A stretch of DNA of 60,000 bases from Membranipora membranacea. Its lineage: Eukaryota; Bryozoa; Gymnolaemata; Cheilostomatida; Membraniporidae. Positions 50,101-60,000 of this stretch are shown here, one piece after another. The translations under genes were made by a program, and so were the position numbers. Below the pieces are notes generated by a model that worked only from the letters and a program-made list of their open reading frames with translations, was not told the origin of the DNA and made no database searches. How positions within the stretch are numbered: position 1 is the stretch's first letter; each line of letters begins with the position of its first letter. The stretch is taken from contig OU612065.1 in assembly GCA_914767715.1 (NCBI GenBank), positions 21,082,001 to 21,142,000 on the forward strand. Direction: 5' to 3'.

Positions 50101-53100
50101 AATACATTTATGGATATGTTCGCTATCACAAAAATTTCAAACGACAAAAATACTGGGGTGCCACTCACAAAAAGATATAAACACAAGCACAAAAAACTGT
50201 CTCTGTTTTTAGCAACACTGTCAATTATGTGATTTTACCACCACATTTCTTTGTTGCAGAAATCACAGCTGCTAATAAGTCAAATGTCTGCACCTACGCT
50301 GTAACCAAAGATGAACTGGACCAGCCTGTAAGTATTTGTAAAACAATAAAAACATGTCCTGTCGATTTCATGTATGTATTTAAATTCCAAGTCATTCCTT
50401 TCTTCAGCGCAGATAGAATGACAGATAAAAACTTAACCTACCTCAATTACGTTGCAAATCAATTCAATAAATCATGTATAAAATATTTCCTTAATCGAGG
50501 GCTCTCTAAGTCTCCTGTTGACTGAAAGTCACTTTAGAATCCATTATTTGTGGGAGATATGAAGAAGGAATCAAGCATCAACCTTCAGTTCCAATCCTGC
50601 TGTTCATGGATCACAAAGGCTGCCATATCTACAACTTTGACATGATTAGCCCATTAACCAAACATTCACAATATGGTATACCAAGTTACCACTATGTTTT
50701 ACAGGGTTACATCGTGAGCGTACCTACAAAAACTGACAAGCACAATGAAGTAGTTGTCTGCACTTCTTGTGCTCGAGCTATGAGAGGACGATTCAAACTT
50801 ACCAGACTTCCTGATAGCTATGACTTCTCCTGTGCCATGGGTACAAGTAAGTGAATGATTGTTGTTATTAATCTTTTTGAGATACTTCTAGGATTGAAAA
50901 TCTTTCAGTTCAGTTAATTGTTTTGTTGAACTTGAGACTTTGACATAACTCATCAATTACCAATATTTTGAAGTTGATTTGTTTCACAATTGGCTTACTT
51001 AATCAGATTCCTGATTGGAATCTAGCCTCTGGTATAAGAGCAACCTAGATATCTTGTTTGTATGTTATTTTGACCGGTAGTTTCTTACTACCCGCCCGAA
51101 CCTTTTATTGCAATTTTGTCTTAGTGAATATTTTATTGCAAATCTTTTATTTCAGCCAAGAACAAGGAGCTGAAGCAGATTGGAAGCTTTCAGTGCCTTA
51201 ATGGTAAAGTGGATCTGTCAACTTTTGAGGCTATCAACAGTCTAGATGAATGGGAGACAAAATACAATCAGTAAGCTTTATCACCTGTTCAAGTTTAACC
51301 CTTTCTATAGCCGTTAATCATGTTTTACACACCTGCTGTGACTGTTGGCATGCCTATCTTGTGCATGTATCAGGATTTTATCAGGTCGGTTTTGGTTTCA
51401 ATTTCATGTCTCAACATCTTTTTCAACAGGTTGTATGAAGAAAACAGTGTGAGAACTATAGCAAAAGAAATCTCTGCTTCCCAAACCCCAAAGTCTGTCA
51501 AGATCTACGCCTACAAGAACGGAGAAGGAAGAGAGAAAGAGGGCCAGCTTATAATTGGCTCTAGTATTATCGGGGTATGTTATTACAATAGACATACTAA
51601 TAATTTATTATTAGTATGTCTATGGTTATTACAGATGGTTTGTTTATTGCTTGATTTTATTACTATCGCTACCTGTAAAAGTTGTGTGAAAAAGGTTGCT
51701 GGTATACATACTCTGCTAAAAATAATGAAGTTGCCTTGCTTGCAAAAATAGGGTTGAAAATAGTATTATTAATATAAATGCACATATGTCTCTAAAAGCA
51801 GTCTTGATGGAATGCATTTGATAGCCTGTATTGAATCAAGCGTAATAACGGCTAAAGGTTGCTCAATAATACCCATGAAAAATGTTATTTTCATCGAATG
51901 CTCTATATTTCAGACTACTGGTATGTGATGTGATGAGAATGACACAATGCTGCTAAGGCGTTTTTCCTCATAGCTTAGCTGCCTCAGTTTACAACACCTT
52001 TTGACTAAACATGTTTACTAAATATCACTGAATTACAACATAATTAAATTTTATTTTCTTCACAGCTTCTAGACCAGTGTACATACAGACTAGGAATGAC
52101 TAACGCTGCCAGGCGTCTCTATACACGAGATGGTACCATTATACTAGACGTGGATGATCTTATAGGCTGGGCTGTAGAACATTACACGGCTAACATGCAG
52201 CAGAAAGGAGGCAAATCATTGGATGACGATAGGAGTGAGCCGGAGGGATCACAGGATAACGAATCTGAAGGAACTAATGACTCCAGACATCAATTCAGTG
52301 AGCAGATTAAATAGAGTTATAAATCAATCAAAAGGGTTATAGAGCGTCGAAATCCTGTATTCCATTGCGGATAGACTGTTTACTACATTCTCAACATTGC
52401 AGTCTAAATTTTTCTGAGAACAGTATGTCCCAAAAGTCCTGTAATATGACGTCCCCCAATTATGGAATTTGACATCGGATGGTTATATCAGGCTCCTTCA
52501 TTAGACACTTAGATGACATGAAATAACTGATGCTCCATACTCATGCAATAGTGTATCACATGATCAGTCGGAATCAGGTCCGTTTTATATCTAAAAAACA
52601 AACAGGTTGACTCTCTTGCAAAGTTATTGAAATATTTGTTATTGCTACACAGTTGCAGTTTCAGCTTCAGTTTATTTATACATTCGGTATCATGGGAATG
52701 ATAAAATTGAATGTGTATATTAAATAATATATGGACTGGGAAAAAGGCTATAAAGTTTATGAACATAAAATGGAAAAGGTTGTATGTTGTTGAAATAAGA
52801 CACATTAACTATCAGTTTTTTCTTCTGCAGATACGATCCAAGTTGAGACAGAAGCAGAAGGTGAATCCTACCAGCCTGTAAATGAGGAGCCGCTGGATGT
52901 TGAGTCGGCTCTGTTTGAGGTGACCACAGGATGTAACGATCACATAGCTCTGATATATAACACGGGTACAGAGTCTGATGTGTTATATGAGATAATCATA
53001 GGCAGAGATACTGAGTCAGCGGTCATCATACACCCATCTCCTGCTTCTGCCGCTAAGAAAGACAGAGAAGAGGGCTATGATGTAAGTTTTGTATATATAT

Positions 53101-56100
53101 AAAGGTCTATTGTCAATCTACAATCAGTTTTGAAAATGTTTTGCGTGCATGACTTTTGTTGCCTTAAAGGCCTGGAGGATGAAAAATGAGAATCTGATTT
53201 AGTGACATCTATAGTATTTGAATATATTGACTGGTTAAAAATGTCAAAGCGTTAAATTTAAGCAAATTGTGGAGAGGATTCTCCGATGAATCAAGTTTTT
53301 ATTGCATATCAATTTATTATTGGAGTTTCATTAAACAAAGGCAAAAAATTGGCAAATTTGAAACAGATAATGATGATTTCTGCATAAATCTAAGTTTATC
53401 CTCATCTATCATATTCCAGAGTCTACAGGACATGGTTGTCTCCAAGTATCCAGCTGTTGAGCCTGCTAGCGCTGACACAGAGAAATACTGGATGAGCTGG
53501 TCAAACTCTACTGTTAAAGTCGGGCGGGGCGTTGTTGTAGGGGAAAAACAGTTCATGTCAGCTGTAGATCCTGAGACTAGGAAAGTTAACTACATAGTCA
53601 TCGCATCACAGGGTGCTGACACCCAATGGACATTCAAAATTCCAGGTTTGTAGTGCTACCCTATACACATCTACCCTATACAAATCTACCTTGGTAACAT
53701 ATACAACTTGACAGCTCTTGAATCTAGTCTACATATTCCTGGTCCAACCATGTAGGTCAATCTCGTAATCTAGTCAAACTAGGTTTTGAGAAACAATTAA
53801 ACTTATTCCCTGCTGCTTGGCTGGTGTTGTTAGTTCATTATCACAATTCTGTATGGCGACAGTCTACTTCAAATTGAGAATAGTAGTCTTCAAAGAATCA
53901 CCCAATTAATACATATGATAGTAGTTTTATGTATATGTATATATAACTAATATGTTATATAACATTAAATATCATGACCCTACTGAATCATATCACATTA
54001 TACATTAGTATTTATGATATACCATTTTAATTATACACTTATATTTTCTTGTACCAGTTGATTACACTGGCTCAGTACCTACCAGTAATGGTACAGGACC
54101 GACCGATGTTGATAAGCTGATGAATAAAGTCGAGCTGAACGATGAGGACGACGAACAGGATACAGGAAGTAAGAAGGATGACTTATCTGAAGCTCATCAC
54201 GCAGAAAGTAAGTGTTTGTTATTCTTGTTTTACTTATAGAATTGATAATTCTCTAAATGTATGGAATTTGCAATATGTTGATGAAGTTGACCTTCTTAAT
54301 GCAGATTGGAGAAATTAAAGATCTTTTGTGAAAGAATTAGGTTTTGGTATCACTCTAGAGTTCTCAGCTAGATTCAAAGCACTGCTCTAGGTTCATAAAT
54401 TATCATGGAGAAGTATTCTAAATTAGACCGAGAACTAGAAAGATACCAGAAACTTGATTTTTTTCACACTCACTTCAAGATTTGGTTTTTATAAGACTTC
54501 CGGAGTTGTCTAAGAGATGTTAGATAACAGCTGGCCAATGAGGCACAAAATCAGTAATATTTCATGCGGGCGTTGCCTTCTACATGTAAGAGCATACTTC
54601 TACTTCTAGTGATATTTTCATCGAATAATTTGTTATGTTAGGCAAAAATCAGTCTGAAGCCCCACAAGGGGAGGGTAAGTTTAAAGCTTTCACCCTCCAA
54701 TCACAAGCTTACAAATTTATTAGCAAATCAGCTAGTCTACTCAGATCATCTTTCCTCCCGTCACTACTATAATTTTCTTTTCTCTTAATGATGCGTCATA
54801 TGAATTTTTTGAACAGATTTTCAAGTTTCTAAACCCTGTTTGATTTCGTCGAAGCGGAGATTCTACAATTTTGACAAAATTATAATTAGTTTTCGACTGC
54901 TGTTATCCCATCACTCTGTATTTTAATCTGTTATCTTGTCAACATTGATAACTACCAACAAGCAATTATGTGACAGCAAAATAAAGGATATCTAACCCTG
55001 CGTTGAGCTTCAATCAAAGCGCCTGCACTTTGAATATAACCCAATTGAGCCACCATCAGCGTACCAATAGGCCAGGAGCAACCCGATTTGTAGCATTATT
55101 GAATCTTGATATAATCTAAAGGTTTTATTTATATTTAGTGAGCAGAAGGATTTCTAGACCAAAGACAGCAAAGGCACCAAGACAACCCCCTCCCCCACTG
55201 GATACAATATTGAAATACCCGATAGAAATGTGGGCCTCTGGTGGCGAACAGTTTGTAAAGCCAGAGAAAGTCGCTGCAGATCAACAGGAAATGAAAAACT
55301 ATCGAAAGATGGTGTCTGAAATCACATTTGAGCTGCAGAAGGAGAAACACAAACTAAGACAATTACAAGGTATTATTTACTAAGATGATTTTTCTTTGTG
55401 AAAACCATAAACATATATATTATAAAAATTTTATCTATATTATATATAATACAATGTATTGTATTATAAACATATATACATATGTTCATGGTCAAAATGT
55501 ACATAATTATAAGTTTGCTGATTTCTGCACATTAACATTAAATCTTAAAAGACGAAAAAAACTCCAGAATTTGATATTCTAAATACAATAAACTATGGAA
55601 GGAAGCATTTGCTAAGATGTTGTTGAAGAGTGTTGTCGATGAGGGCATTGCTACAATAATGGCCTTGAAATTTATAAAGCCATGATTCAAAGCGAAAACT
55701 GGTTTAGTTATTGCTGTGAATCAGATCCTCTGATAAGCAGCACGGCAAGGTGACCAGGAAATACAATTAGAGTATTTTTCCATTGCAGGTCGCAGATACA
55801 ACGGTCAGCAGCCAGGACATTATGTGGCTACTGGTAGTTCTGTGAATCCTGTGGTCAAGAGAAATCACTGGCAGGACCCGACTTACTCTGAGGCTGTGGC
55901 TCATGATGAAGTTCATCAACTACAGGTAAACAAAGTCAGACAACTCTCACAATGATCATCATGATGGTGGATTACCCAGAATTCAGTTCTATTTGGAATA
56001 ATTATGTGGCAGTCAATTTGAGGACCAATTATTGCGACAATTGTGGTCGAAATTGCGACAATTGTTGTTGATCAAGATTGCGACAATTGCGGATTGAAAT

Positions 56101-58143
56101 TACGACTATATTGGTTGATTGCAACAATTGTGATCGAAATTGCAACATTTGTGGTTGAATGCGGGGGGGGGGGGGGATGCAGACAATTGTGGAAATTGCA
56201 ACATTTGTGGTCACGACACACTTAGAATTATAAAATGGGTCAAAATTCCAGTAAAACCCTTATTATAGATTTTGAAACTGAAAATGATTTTGTCATTACA
56301 CAATCTGCTGGATGACCCTAATTAAGGTTCACAGGTGTACTAAATCTTTAGTCACTCAGAACCTTTTCTTTGCAACAACTGACTTTTTTTAATTAATTTT
56401 TCCTCAATTTTAGAATCAGCAGCTCGCTGTACAAGCTAAACAGAAATCACAGATGGTTCGCAGAGGTCCTAGCTCAAGACTCTACACACAACCTTCAATG
56501 GTAAGGCTTATATCAGGCAGGCCTTGATTATTTGAATTCTAGAATGTATAGAATGATCAACTTGCTATTCAATAGCATTCACACGGCTTACAATGATATA
56601 AATATTTCTGCCTATGTTTAGTATTACTAGTTATTTAGATAGTAAACTCACTCTAATAACTTCATGACCGCTCGCTATAAATTCAACCTAAATGATGGAA
56701 ATTCTAGTTTAGAGCCATGTTGCAGAGCATTCTAAGAATATTAACATAAATCTGATTTGCCTTCAGCATTGATCGATTAAAATTGAAATAAAGTTCAAAT
56801 GTTATCTATGTATAGTGAATATGTTTGTTGACCGTTATAGAAGCGAGTGTTGGCGTATGTGAATGGTGAGCCCATCTCCAGAGCTCAGTACATCTGGGGT
56901 AGTGATCTGGAGCAAGTTCTACAGAACGCTACAAGCAGACTCAACATCAGAAGAGCTGCCAAAATTATCTTCTCCCTTCATGGGCAACAAGTAGGTTTAG
57001 GATTTTTCAGCACTTCAAAAAATGGCAAACAAATAATGCAAATTAATTTCTTTATATCTTTCATCCATTTATTTTTTTTATCATTGAAATAACTATGTGA
57101 GTATGGTATTTTCCTCCATCTGACAACAAGCTACAAAAAAAAACTACCCCATGGCTATACTGACAATCTGTCATTAAATCAATCTGAATATAAATCTGAA
57201 TTTTATAATCTTACATATAATATACATTGATCATTTTTCTCCCTTTTCTTTACTACCCATTGTCCGAACAGCTGTCCTGTTTTTGGCACATTATGGAAAA
57301 CATTCTGCAGACTACAAGGATAATATTTTCTGCCCATTAAAACGTATATAATAATCTCTGTAAAATTTACAGTTGAAGTATGAAGATATGGAGAAGGATC
57401 AGATAGTCTGTGTTTCTACTGGTGGACAGTTCCAGAGGCCCAAGGACATGCAACAAGATGTTGAAATCAGGGCAAATTGGACCCGGGCCAGAAAACAGCT
57501 GGGACCAGAGGCTACGGATATCACAGTACATGCACATCTTAATCCAGACATAGATGTAAGTAGGGGTGGATATAATTAACAGGGCCATTATGTGCAAAAG
57601 TTTCACCCAGGGGGTCTTCCAATCAAAAACTGCAAGAACACTTAGCTTGCCATTCTTTGATGAGATGAACAAGACCTTCCAGAAGTCTTGTTCTTAAATC
57701 GCTCACTACTTATTGGAACTAAAGAGACACAATGTCATCAAACGATATTTATATGATATGTTGATGTTCGGATTGGTCATTGATATTACCTGAACATGTT
57801 AACATCTTCCGCTCAATTAAATAAACCCAAAGACAAGCAAGCCAGTTTCTGCTGTCAGTGCTCTGGATTTGCTCGAGCAATGAGTAATAAGGAGTCATCT
57901 CCTTTTTATTCACGGGAGGCAATTTCCAGACTGCTGTTGCAAAATTTGTGCTAAGTTTAGATCCTAACATTTTAACAACTCATAAATAAAATAAATGCCT
58001 TGCTTAGGTCTTGTCAGGTTCACGCAAAATAATACCATTTACCTCCAGCTCAAATAATGACTAATGTTTAAATCCCTTTTCAGGTTGATCCTTTTGGACC
58101 TCCAAGCCTGGCATCCGGTACATCAAAGAGTAGAAGATTCTAG
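38198..58143 (+). CDS. DCDC1: Multi-doublecortin protein, DCDC1-like, complete
   Basis: Thirty-seven in-phase exons encode 2095 residues: 38198-38355, 39613-39942, 40139-40479, 40672-40874, 41111-41204, 41545-41711, 41987-42190, 42550-42741, 42976-43141, 43367-43638, 44218-44319, 44631-44819, 45705-45859, 46261-46472, 46747-46832, 47087-47293, 47475-47721, 48136-48301, 48562-48609, 48927-49058, 49389-49577, 49860-50077, 50260-50327, 50705-50846, 51156-51270, 51430-51574, 52066-52297, 52831-53081, 53420-53645, 54058-54207, 54642-54674, 55139-55369, 55789-55925, 56414-56500, 56841-56990, 57373-57555, 58084-58143. About six doublecortin folds (197-275, 319-405, 523-618, 929-1060, 1484-1560, 1966-2040) alternate with two ricin-like W-repeat regions, a coiled coil near 1132-1163 and a FAMeT-like domain near 1617-1750. 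Doublecortin folds bind tubulin, so a cytoskeletal (spindle or ciliary) role is inferred. The start ATG opens MPSAQDGRTRSAEPS; no upstream in-frame coding is seen. Confidence 0.92.
38591..38624. repeat. Perfect 34-bp palindrome, family copy 3
   Basis: TCACAGAGTAAGGATAT is followed directly by its exact reverse complement, with no loop. It shares its arm with the sequence at 3028 and its core with 30819. It lies in intron 1 of the DCDC1-like gene. Confidence 0.9.
40139..40479 (+). CDS. DCDC1: DCDC1-like exon 3: doublecortin domain 1
   Basis: After a Lys/Arg-rich linker (RRPKKKQPLYKRQ) the exon encodes YVIRCVAYKNGDRD, then the CTIRLQLNGAARRMF helix and strand, then EIYVSNGEPFKNPF. This is the full doublecortin order: a strand pair around YKNGD, a central helix, an RxMFxxDG-type turn and the terminal GEPFKNPF. 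The preceding exon, 39613-39942, is a basic disordered segment with repeated RPxSA/RPxSG motifs. Confidence 0.9.
40672..41711 (+). CDS. DCDC1: DCDC1-like exons 4-6: doublecortin domain 2 (divergent)
   Basis: The exons give RRVMVYLNGQH, FLGDATNKLALRSHARIMYDWNGSEI and VWISCGGGFSPAGA. The last motif, V-W-I-S-x-G-x-G-F, is a typical end of the odd doublecortin repeats in DCDC1. Exons at 40672-40874, 41111-41204 and 41545-41711 join at phases 0 and 1. The next exon (41987-42190) is an acidic, Met-rich probable coiled coil. Confidence 0.85.
42550..43141 (+). CDS. DCDC1: DCDC1-like exons 8-9: doublecortin domain 3
   Basis: LKLKVYRNGDYGAPA starts the fold; FERLLDQCASRV, ARRLFDANGEEVTEL and VFVSMGEPFKTPF complete it. 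The intron between 42741 and 42976 falls within the central helix, a position also seen in domains 4 and 5 (before FLERC and LLDQC). Confidence 0.9.
43367..46472 (+). CDS. DCDC1: DCDC1-like exons 10-14: ricin-like W-repeat (beta-trefoil) region 1
   Basis: The segment has repeated Trp motifs of the Q-x-W type: SHWLVHKEQ, AQQWVLTKGGYI, AQQWRFTKEGSI and LGQWKLNDHDV, each preceded by a short strand. Such repeats mark ricin-B-type beta-trefoil folds, which I recall being annotated in DCDC1 proteins. Sugar binding is not shown. For exon 14 I chose the donor at 46473 (GTAAGG, phase 1) because only that phase joins TPLRLVVMKNG; the donor at 46502 would give a frame clash. Confidence 0.7.
43675..43814 (+). 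repeat. 16-bp tandem repeat (ACTGAATGATTGATTG unit)
   Basis: About eight near-perfect copies begin roughly 35 bases after the exon 10 donor, with one four-base slip near the end. It is a minisatellite that probably varies in copy number. Confidence 0.95.
44991..45068. mobile_element. 78-bp miniature element, family copy A
   Basis: TAGCCTGTCTTCGCAAGC at the left end matches the inverse of the right end at 15 of 18 positions (GCTTGTCAAGACAGACTA). The centre is a GGG...CCC-rich stretch with a 12-base C run. Ends sit in CTAG on both sides. It shares left end and centre with the element at 46512. Confidence 0.55.
46512..46592. mobile_element. 81-bp miniature element, family copy B
   Basis: TAGCCTATCAAGACAAGCTT at the left and AAGTTTTTCATGACAGGCC at the right are partly inverse. 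The core TTGTTGTTGGGGGTTGGG and CCACCCCCTCCCC matches copy A in layout. It lies just after the exon 14 donor of the DCDC1-like gene. Confidence 0.5.
46747..47721 (+). CDS. DCDC1: DCDC1-like exons 15-17: doublecortin domain 4 with His-rich insert
   Basis: PLRLVVMKNGESDP opens the fold. The middle exon, 47087-47293, inserts a His-rich stretch of alternating His with Ser/Gly (47126-47185, nine His), followed by an acidic linker. FLERCTGM, ARRLFDEEGREH and LVYATCGEAWIDP complete the domain. The insert lies in the loop before the central helix. Next come a Glu/Gln-rich coiled coil (48136-48301) and two short charged exons (48562-48609, 48927-49058). Confidence 0.85.
49389..50846 (+). CDS. DCDC1: DCDC1-like exons 21-24: W-repeat region 2
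   Basis: LGQLWVVKPNGNIHT and SQKWNLDQESGFIYAF repeat the W motif of region 1. An exon encoding a Cys pair (CTSC, about residue 1400) follows, and the block ends at 50846. It probably forms a second beta-trefoil-like fold. Confidence 0.65.
51430..52297 (+). CDS. DCDC1: DCDC1-like exons 26-27: doublecortin domain 5
   Basis: KSVKIYAYKNGEGRE starts the fold; LLDQCTYRLGMT, ARRLYTRDGTIILDVDDL and WAVEHYTANM follow. The C-terminal 35 residues of exon 27 are acidic and disordered (DDDRSEPEGSQDNESEG). Confidence 0.85.
51588..51623. repeat. Perfect 17-bp inverted repeat with 2-base loop
   Basis: ATAGACATACTAATAAT, TT, then its exact reverse complement. It begins 14 bases after exon 26 ends, just downstream of the splice donor, and would form a stable hairpin in the pre-mRNA. 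Confidence 0.9.
52831..53645 (+). CDS. DCDC1: DCDC1-like exons 28-29: FAMeT-like domain
   Basis: Residues about 1617-1750 read FEVTTGCNDHIALIYN, LYEIIIGRDTESAVIIH, YWMSWSNSTVKVGRG, VNYIVIASQG and TQWTFKIP. The order (C-DxHIAL, YEIIIG, W-SW-ST-KVGRG, VNYI, W-F) matches the domain named after farnesoic acid O-methyltransferase (Methyltransf_FA), a beta-sandwich without proven enzyme activity. It sits between doublecortin domain 5 and an acidic linker. Confidence 0.75.
56030..56220 (+). repeat. Degenerate ~20-bp tandem repeat with poly-G tract
   Basis: Units like GCGACAATTGTGGTCGAAATT recur about eight times with changes, broken by a 14-base G run at 56163-56176. It lies in the intron after exon 33. 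Open frames here are artefacts. Confidence 0.75.
56841..57555 (+). CDS. DCDC1: DCDC1-like exons 35-36: doublecortin domain 6
   Basis: KRVLAYVNGEPISRAQ, LEQVLQNATSRLNIRRAAKI, FSLHGQQLKYEDMEKDQIVCVSTG and QFQRPKDMQ give a complete doublecortin order. The last coding exon, 58084-58143, adds 19 residues ending SKSRRF. The upstream exons 55139-55369 and 55789-55925 hold a Pro-rich stretch and a coiled coil. Confidence 0.85.
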
Positions 58144-58449
58144 ACTACTCCTACCCATTGGAAATGCATACACTGTGTTAAATAGATTTAAATTCTCCTC
58201 TTTTTTATAACTATGCTGTGTTACAATTAATCTGTGATAAACTGTATTGACAATTATTTCACATTCTCTATAAAGCTTTAATTTTTTCTAAATCCTTCCT
58301 GGTAGTAAATAAGGCAATTGACCCACATCCTATTATAGTCTGAAACATTCCTGTAATTTTATCCTCTCAAATTTGTATCGATTATAAATTAAGTTTTATG
58401 ATTTTTCAGCAAAGATCCGTCCAGTATAACTAAAAAAATATCAAATTAA

Positions 58450-58561
58450 AATAAAATTATTATTGTACCACTTCTGGTTACTTTTCCATTTTTCCAGATT
58501 ATATTGATTTTATGATAAGTGATTTTTCCTTTCCTAGACGATATGAATAGCGACGAATAAA
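58450..58561 (+). terminator. DCDC1: Candidate polyadenylation signals of the DCDC1-like gene
   Basis: AATAAA occurs at 58450-58455 and again at 58556-58561, about 300 and 410 bases after the stop. A T/G-rich stretch follows the second one. Either could set the 3' end. Confidence 0.45.
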
Positions 58562-58630
58562 TATTTTAAAATATGAAATTGTCCATGCTTCATTGTTTGT
58601 GAACAATACTATAATATTGATATCCAATTT

Positions 58631-58816
58631 GAGTTGACAGAGCTCAATGGTTAAAGGCAGGTCTTTCTTTCTGTTCGATTACCAGCAGATATGGTGGACG
58701 TGCCTGGAAGGGCATCCCACCGCATTTACTCCTGTGCCTCATCAGTACAAAGTCTGTCTACCCGCTGGAAAATAACCCACTTCTGGGTTTCTCACACTAC
58801 AACCAAGTGTGAGATT
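58631..58816 (+). mobile_element. tRNA-derived SINE candidate
   Basis: GAGCTCAATGG (A-box-like, 58640-58650) and GTTCGATTACC (B-box-like, 58673-58683) sit at the spacing of an RNA polymerase III promoter. A non-tRNA body follows with TGCCTGGAAGGGCATCCCACC, then two short hairpins (ACCCACTTCTGGGT; TCTCACACT/AGTGTGAGA). No second copy was found in this window, so the call rests on promoter boxes. Confidence 0.45.
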
Positions 58817-59195
58817 AATGGGTATCCGATGCTATTTTCCACCACATCAAACCTTATTAATATTAAGCCATAACAAACATAAACATGGTATACTAAAAAT
58901 TTGGAATCAAGAGAAACTGATTGAAAAAAGTATTCGCTGCCTTGGAGGATCAAGCGGGAACATTTATGTCTTTCTTATGCTATCAAGTCTGTTATGCATC
59001 ATCACAACTCAAAACGTAATAAACAATATAACCAGAGCCAAAAAATTTAAACAGTACAAAAGGACAAGTATAATAGTACATACTGAGCGGGTTCAGTGCA
59101 TACATGCCAAGTCTCCCTATCTAGGTGGCTCTCCAGATTCCCACACCCACTTCTGCCCACTTCCCACTGTTTGTAACTCTCACTTTTTCCCTCAG

Positions 59196-59748
59196 ATGTG
59201 AGAAAAAACAGCCCTATCGCAATGTTATAGTAACTATCCAAGCACGTGTTGATGAGTTACTGGTAAGGTCTTTGCACACAAAATTAAAATGAATTGTGCT
59301 ATTTAATAATGTTGTATCAAAATTCAGACTATTATTGTCAATGGGATGGTTGATACTGGACATCGGCAAAGTAAAAGCATGTAGGTCACAGAGGCCCATG
59401 CGCAGCCCCTAAACCCCAAGGCGGATCGCTCTGATGTGGTGCGGTATCGCTGTAAATTGAAATCTCCCACTTTTGAATTTAGATTACTTGGCAAGTATGG
59501 TTCAGTGCTTTGGGGTAAGTACAATGTGTAACACATATCTACTTGGAGGGGTAGACAAATGAACAGATCGTAAAAATATAAATTGAATTTTCTATCATAT
59601 CCTTCATTCATTGGATGAAAAATTCTGTTTCACCCTGGGCTATGGTAGTGAAGCTATGTCTTAGCATCTTACTACATCCTTTCAGATAACGACCTTGGTA
59701 AAATTCCAAGAATTACGGGCTCACGAGGAGGCACGTTGGCCTTTTAGG
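59196..59748 (+). CDS. Possible terminal exons of an unidentified gene
   Basis: Three open segments join in phase: 59196-59261 (CEKKQPYRNVIVTIQARV...), 59389-59514 (VTEAHAQPLNPKADRSDVV...GSVLW) and 59687-59748, ending in TAG. Donors GTAAGG and GTAAGT are good, but the second acceptor has a poor pyrimidine tract. I do not recognise the protein. The segments could equally be chance or repeat-derived; an alternative frame of the third (ITTLVKFQELRAHEEARWPF) is also open. Confidence 0.2.
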
Positions 59749-60000
59749 CGTTATATTCACGCTGCTCAACCTGTTTGTCGAGGTAGTTGTTAGTATGAAT
59801 CATTTCATCAAGTAAGGGCACCTGCCAATTCATTTCATTGGGGAGACGGCATCATGGGGCACTGCGATACGTTTTTTTTATCCAACAAAAAATAAGGGCA
59901 AAACCCACCAATATCAGTGGAAAATCAGACATACATACTTTAAGATTACAAACTGACCTGACCTTGAATCACCAACAGGTTTAGCCTCTCTTAACAAGCT

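Overview
The window is metazoan nuclear DNA. It is AT-rich and carries long intron-split genes with GT..AG junctions, short exons (33 to about 340 coding bases), introns of about 0.2 to 3.8 kb, and many small palindromic or miniature repeats. The gene families (nurim, an ETS factor, the AP-2 alpha adaptin, a multi-doublecortin protein of the DCDC1 type) point to an animal. The divergence from vertebrate versions suggests an invertebrate; the phylum cannot be fixed from sequence alone. I found no rRNA, tRNA, CRISPR array or bacterial gene.

Layout. (1) 1-4837, plus strand: the 3' half of a nurim (NRM) gene, entering from outside the window; its last intron carries a long inverted repeat. (2) 5.4-6.9 kb: spacer ending in a TATA promoter. 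(3) 7078-11264, plus: an eight-exon ETS transcription-factor gene encoding 264 residues, with a divergent ETS domain. (4) 11.3-13.7 kb: spacer with a small TIR element. (5) 14344-35370, minus: a complete 19-exon AP-2 complex alpha subunit gene encoding 943 residues. One of its introns holds a 1.3 kb foldback element bounded by TTAA. (6) 35.4-38.1 kb: head-to-head spacer. (7) 38198-58143, plus: a 37-exon DCDC1-like gene encoding 2095 residues, with about six doublecortin folds, two ricin-like W-repeat blocks and a farnesoic-acid-O-methyltransferase-like domain. (8) 58.1-60 kb: a tRNA-derived SINE candidate and possible terminal exons of another gene.

The gene models were built by joining exons at splice sites and checking that every junction keeps phase. 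Coding totals are 2832 bp (AP2A), 6288 bp (DCDC1) and 795 bp (ETS), each divisible by three. The genes do not form a pathway. AP-2 alpha acts in clathrin endocytosis, the DCDC1-like protein is expected to bind microtubules, nurim sits in the inner nuclear membrane, and the ETS protein should act in the nucleus. The most unusual material is the DCDC1-like domain mix with its His-rich insert, the altered ETS recognition region, the TTAA foldback element, and a family of near-identical short palindromes at three places.
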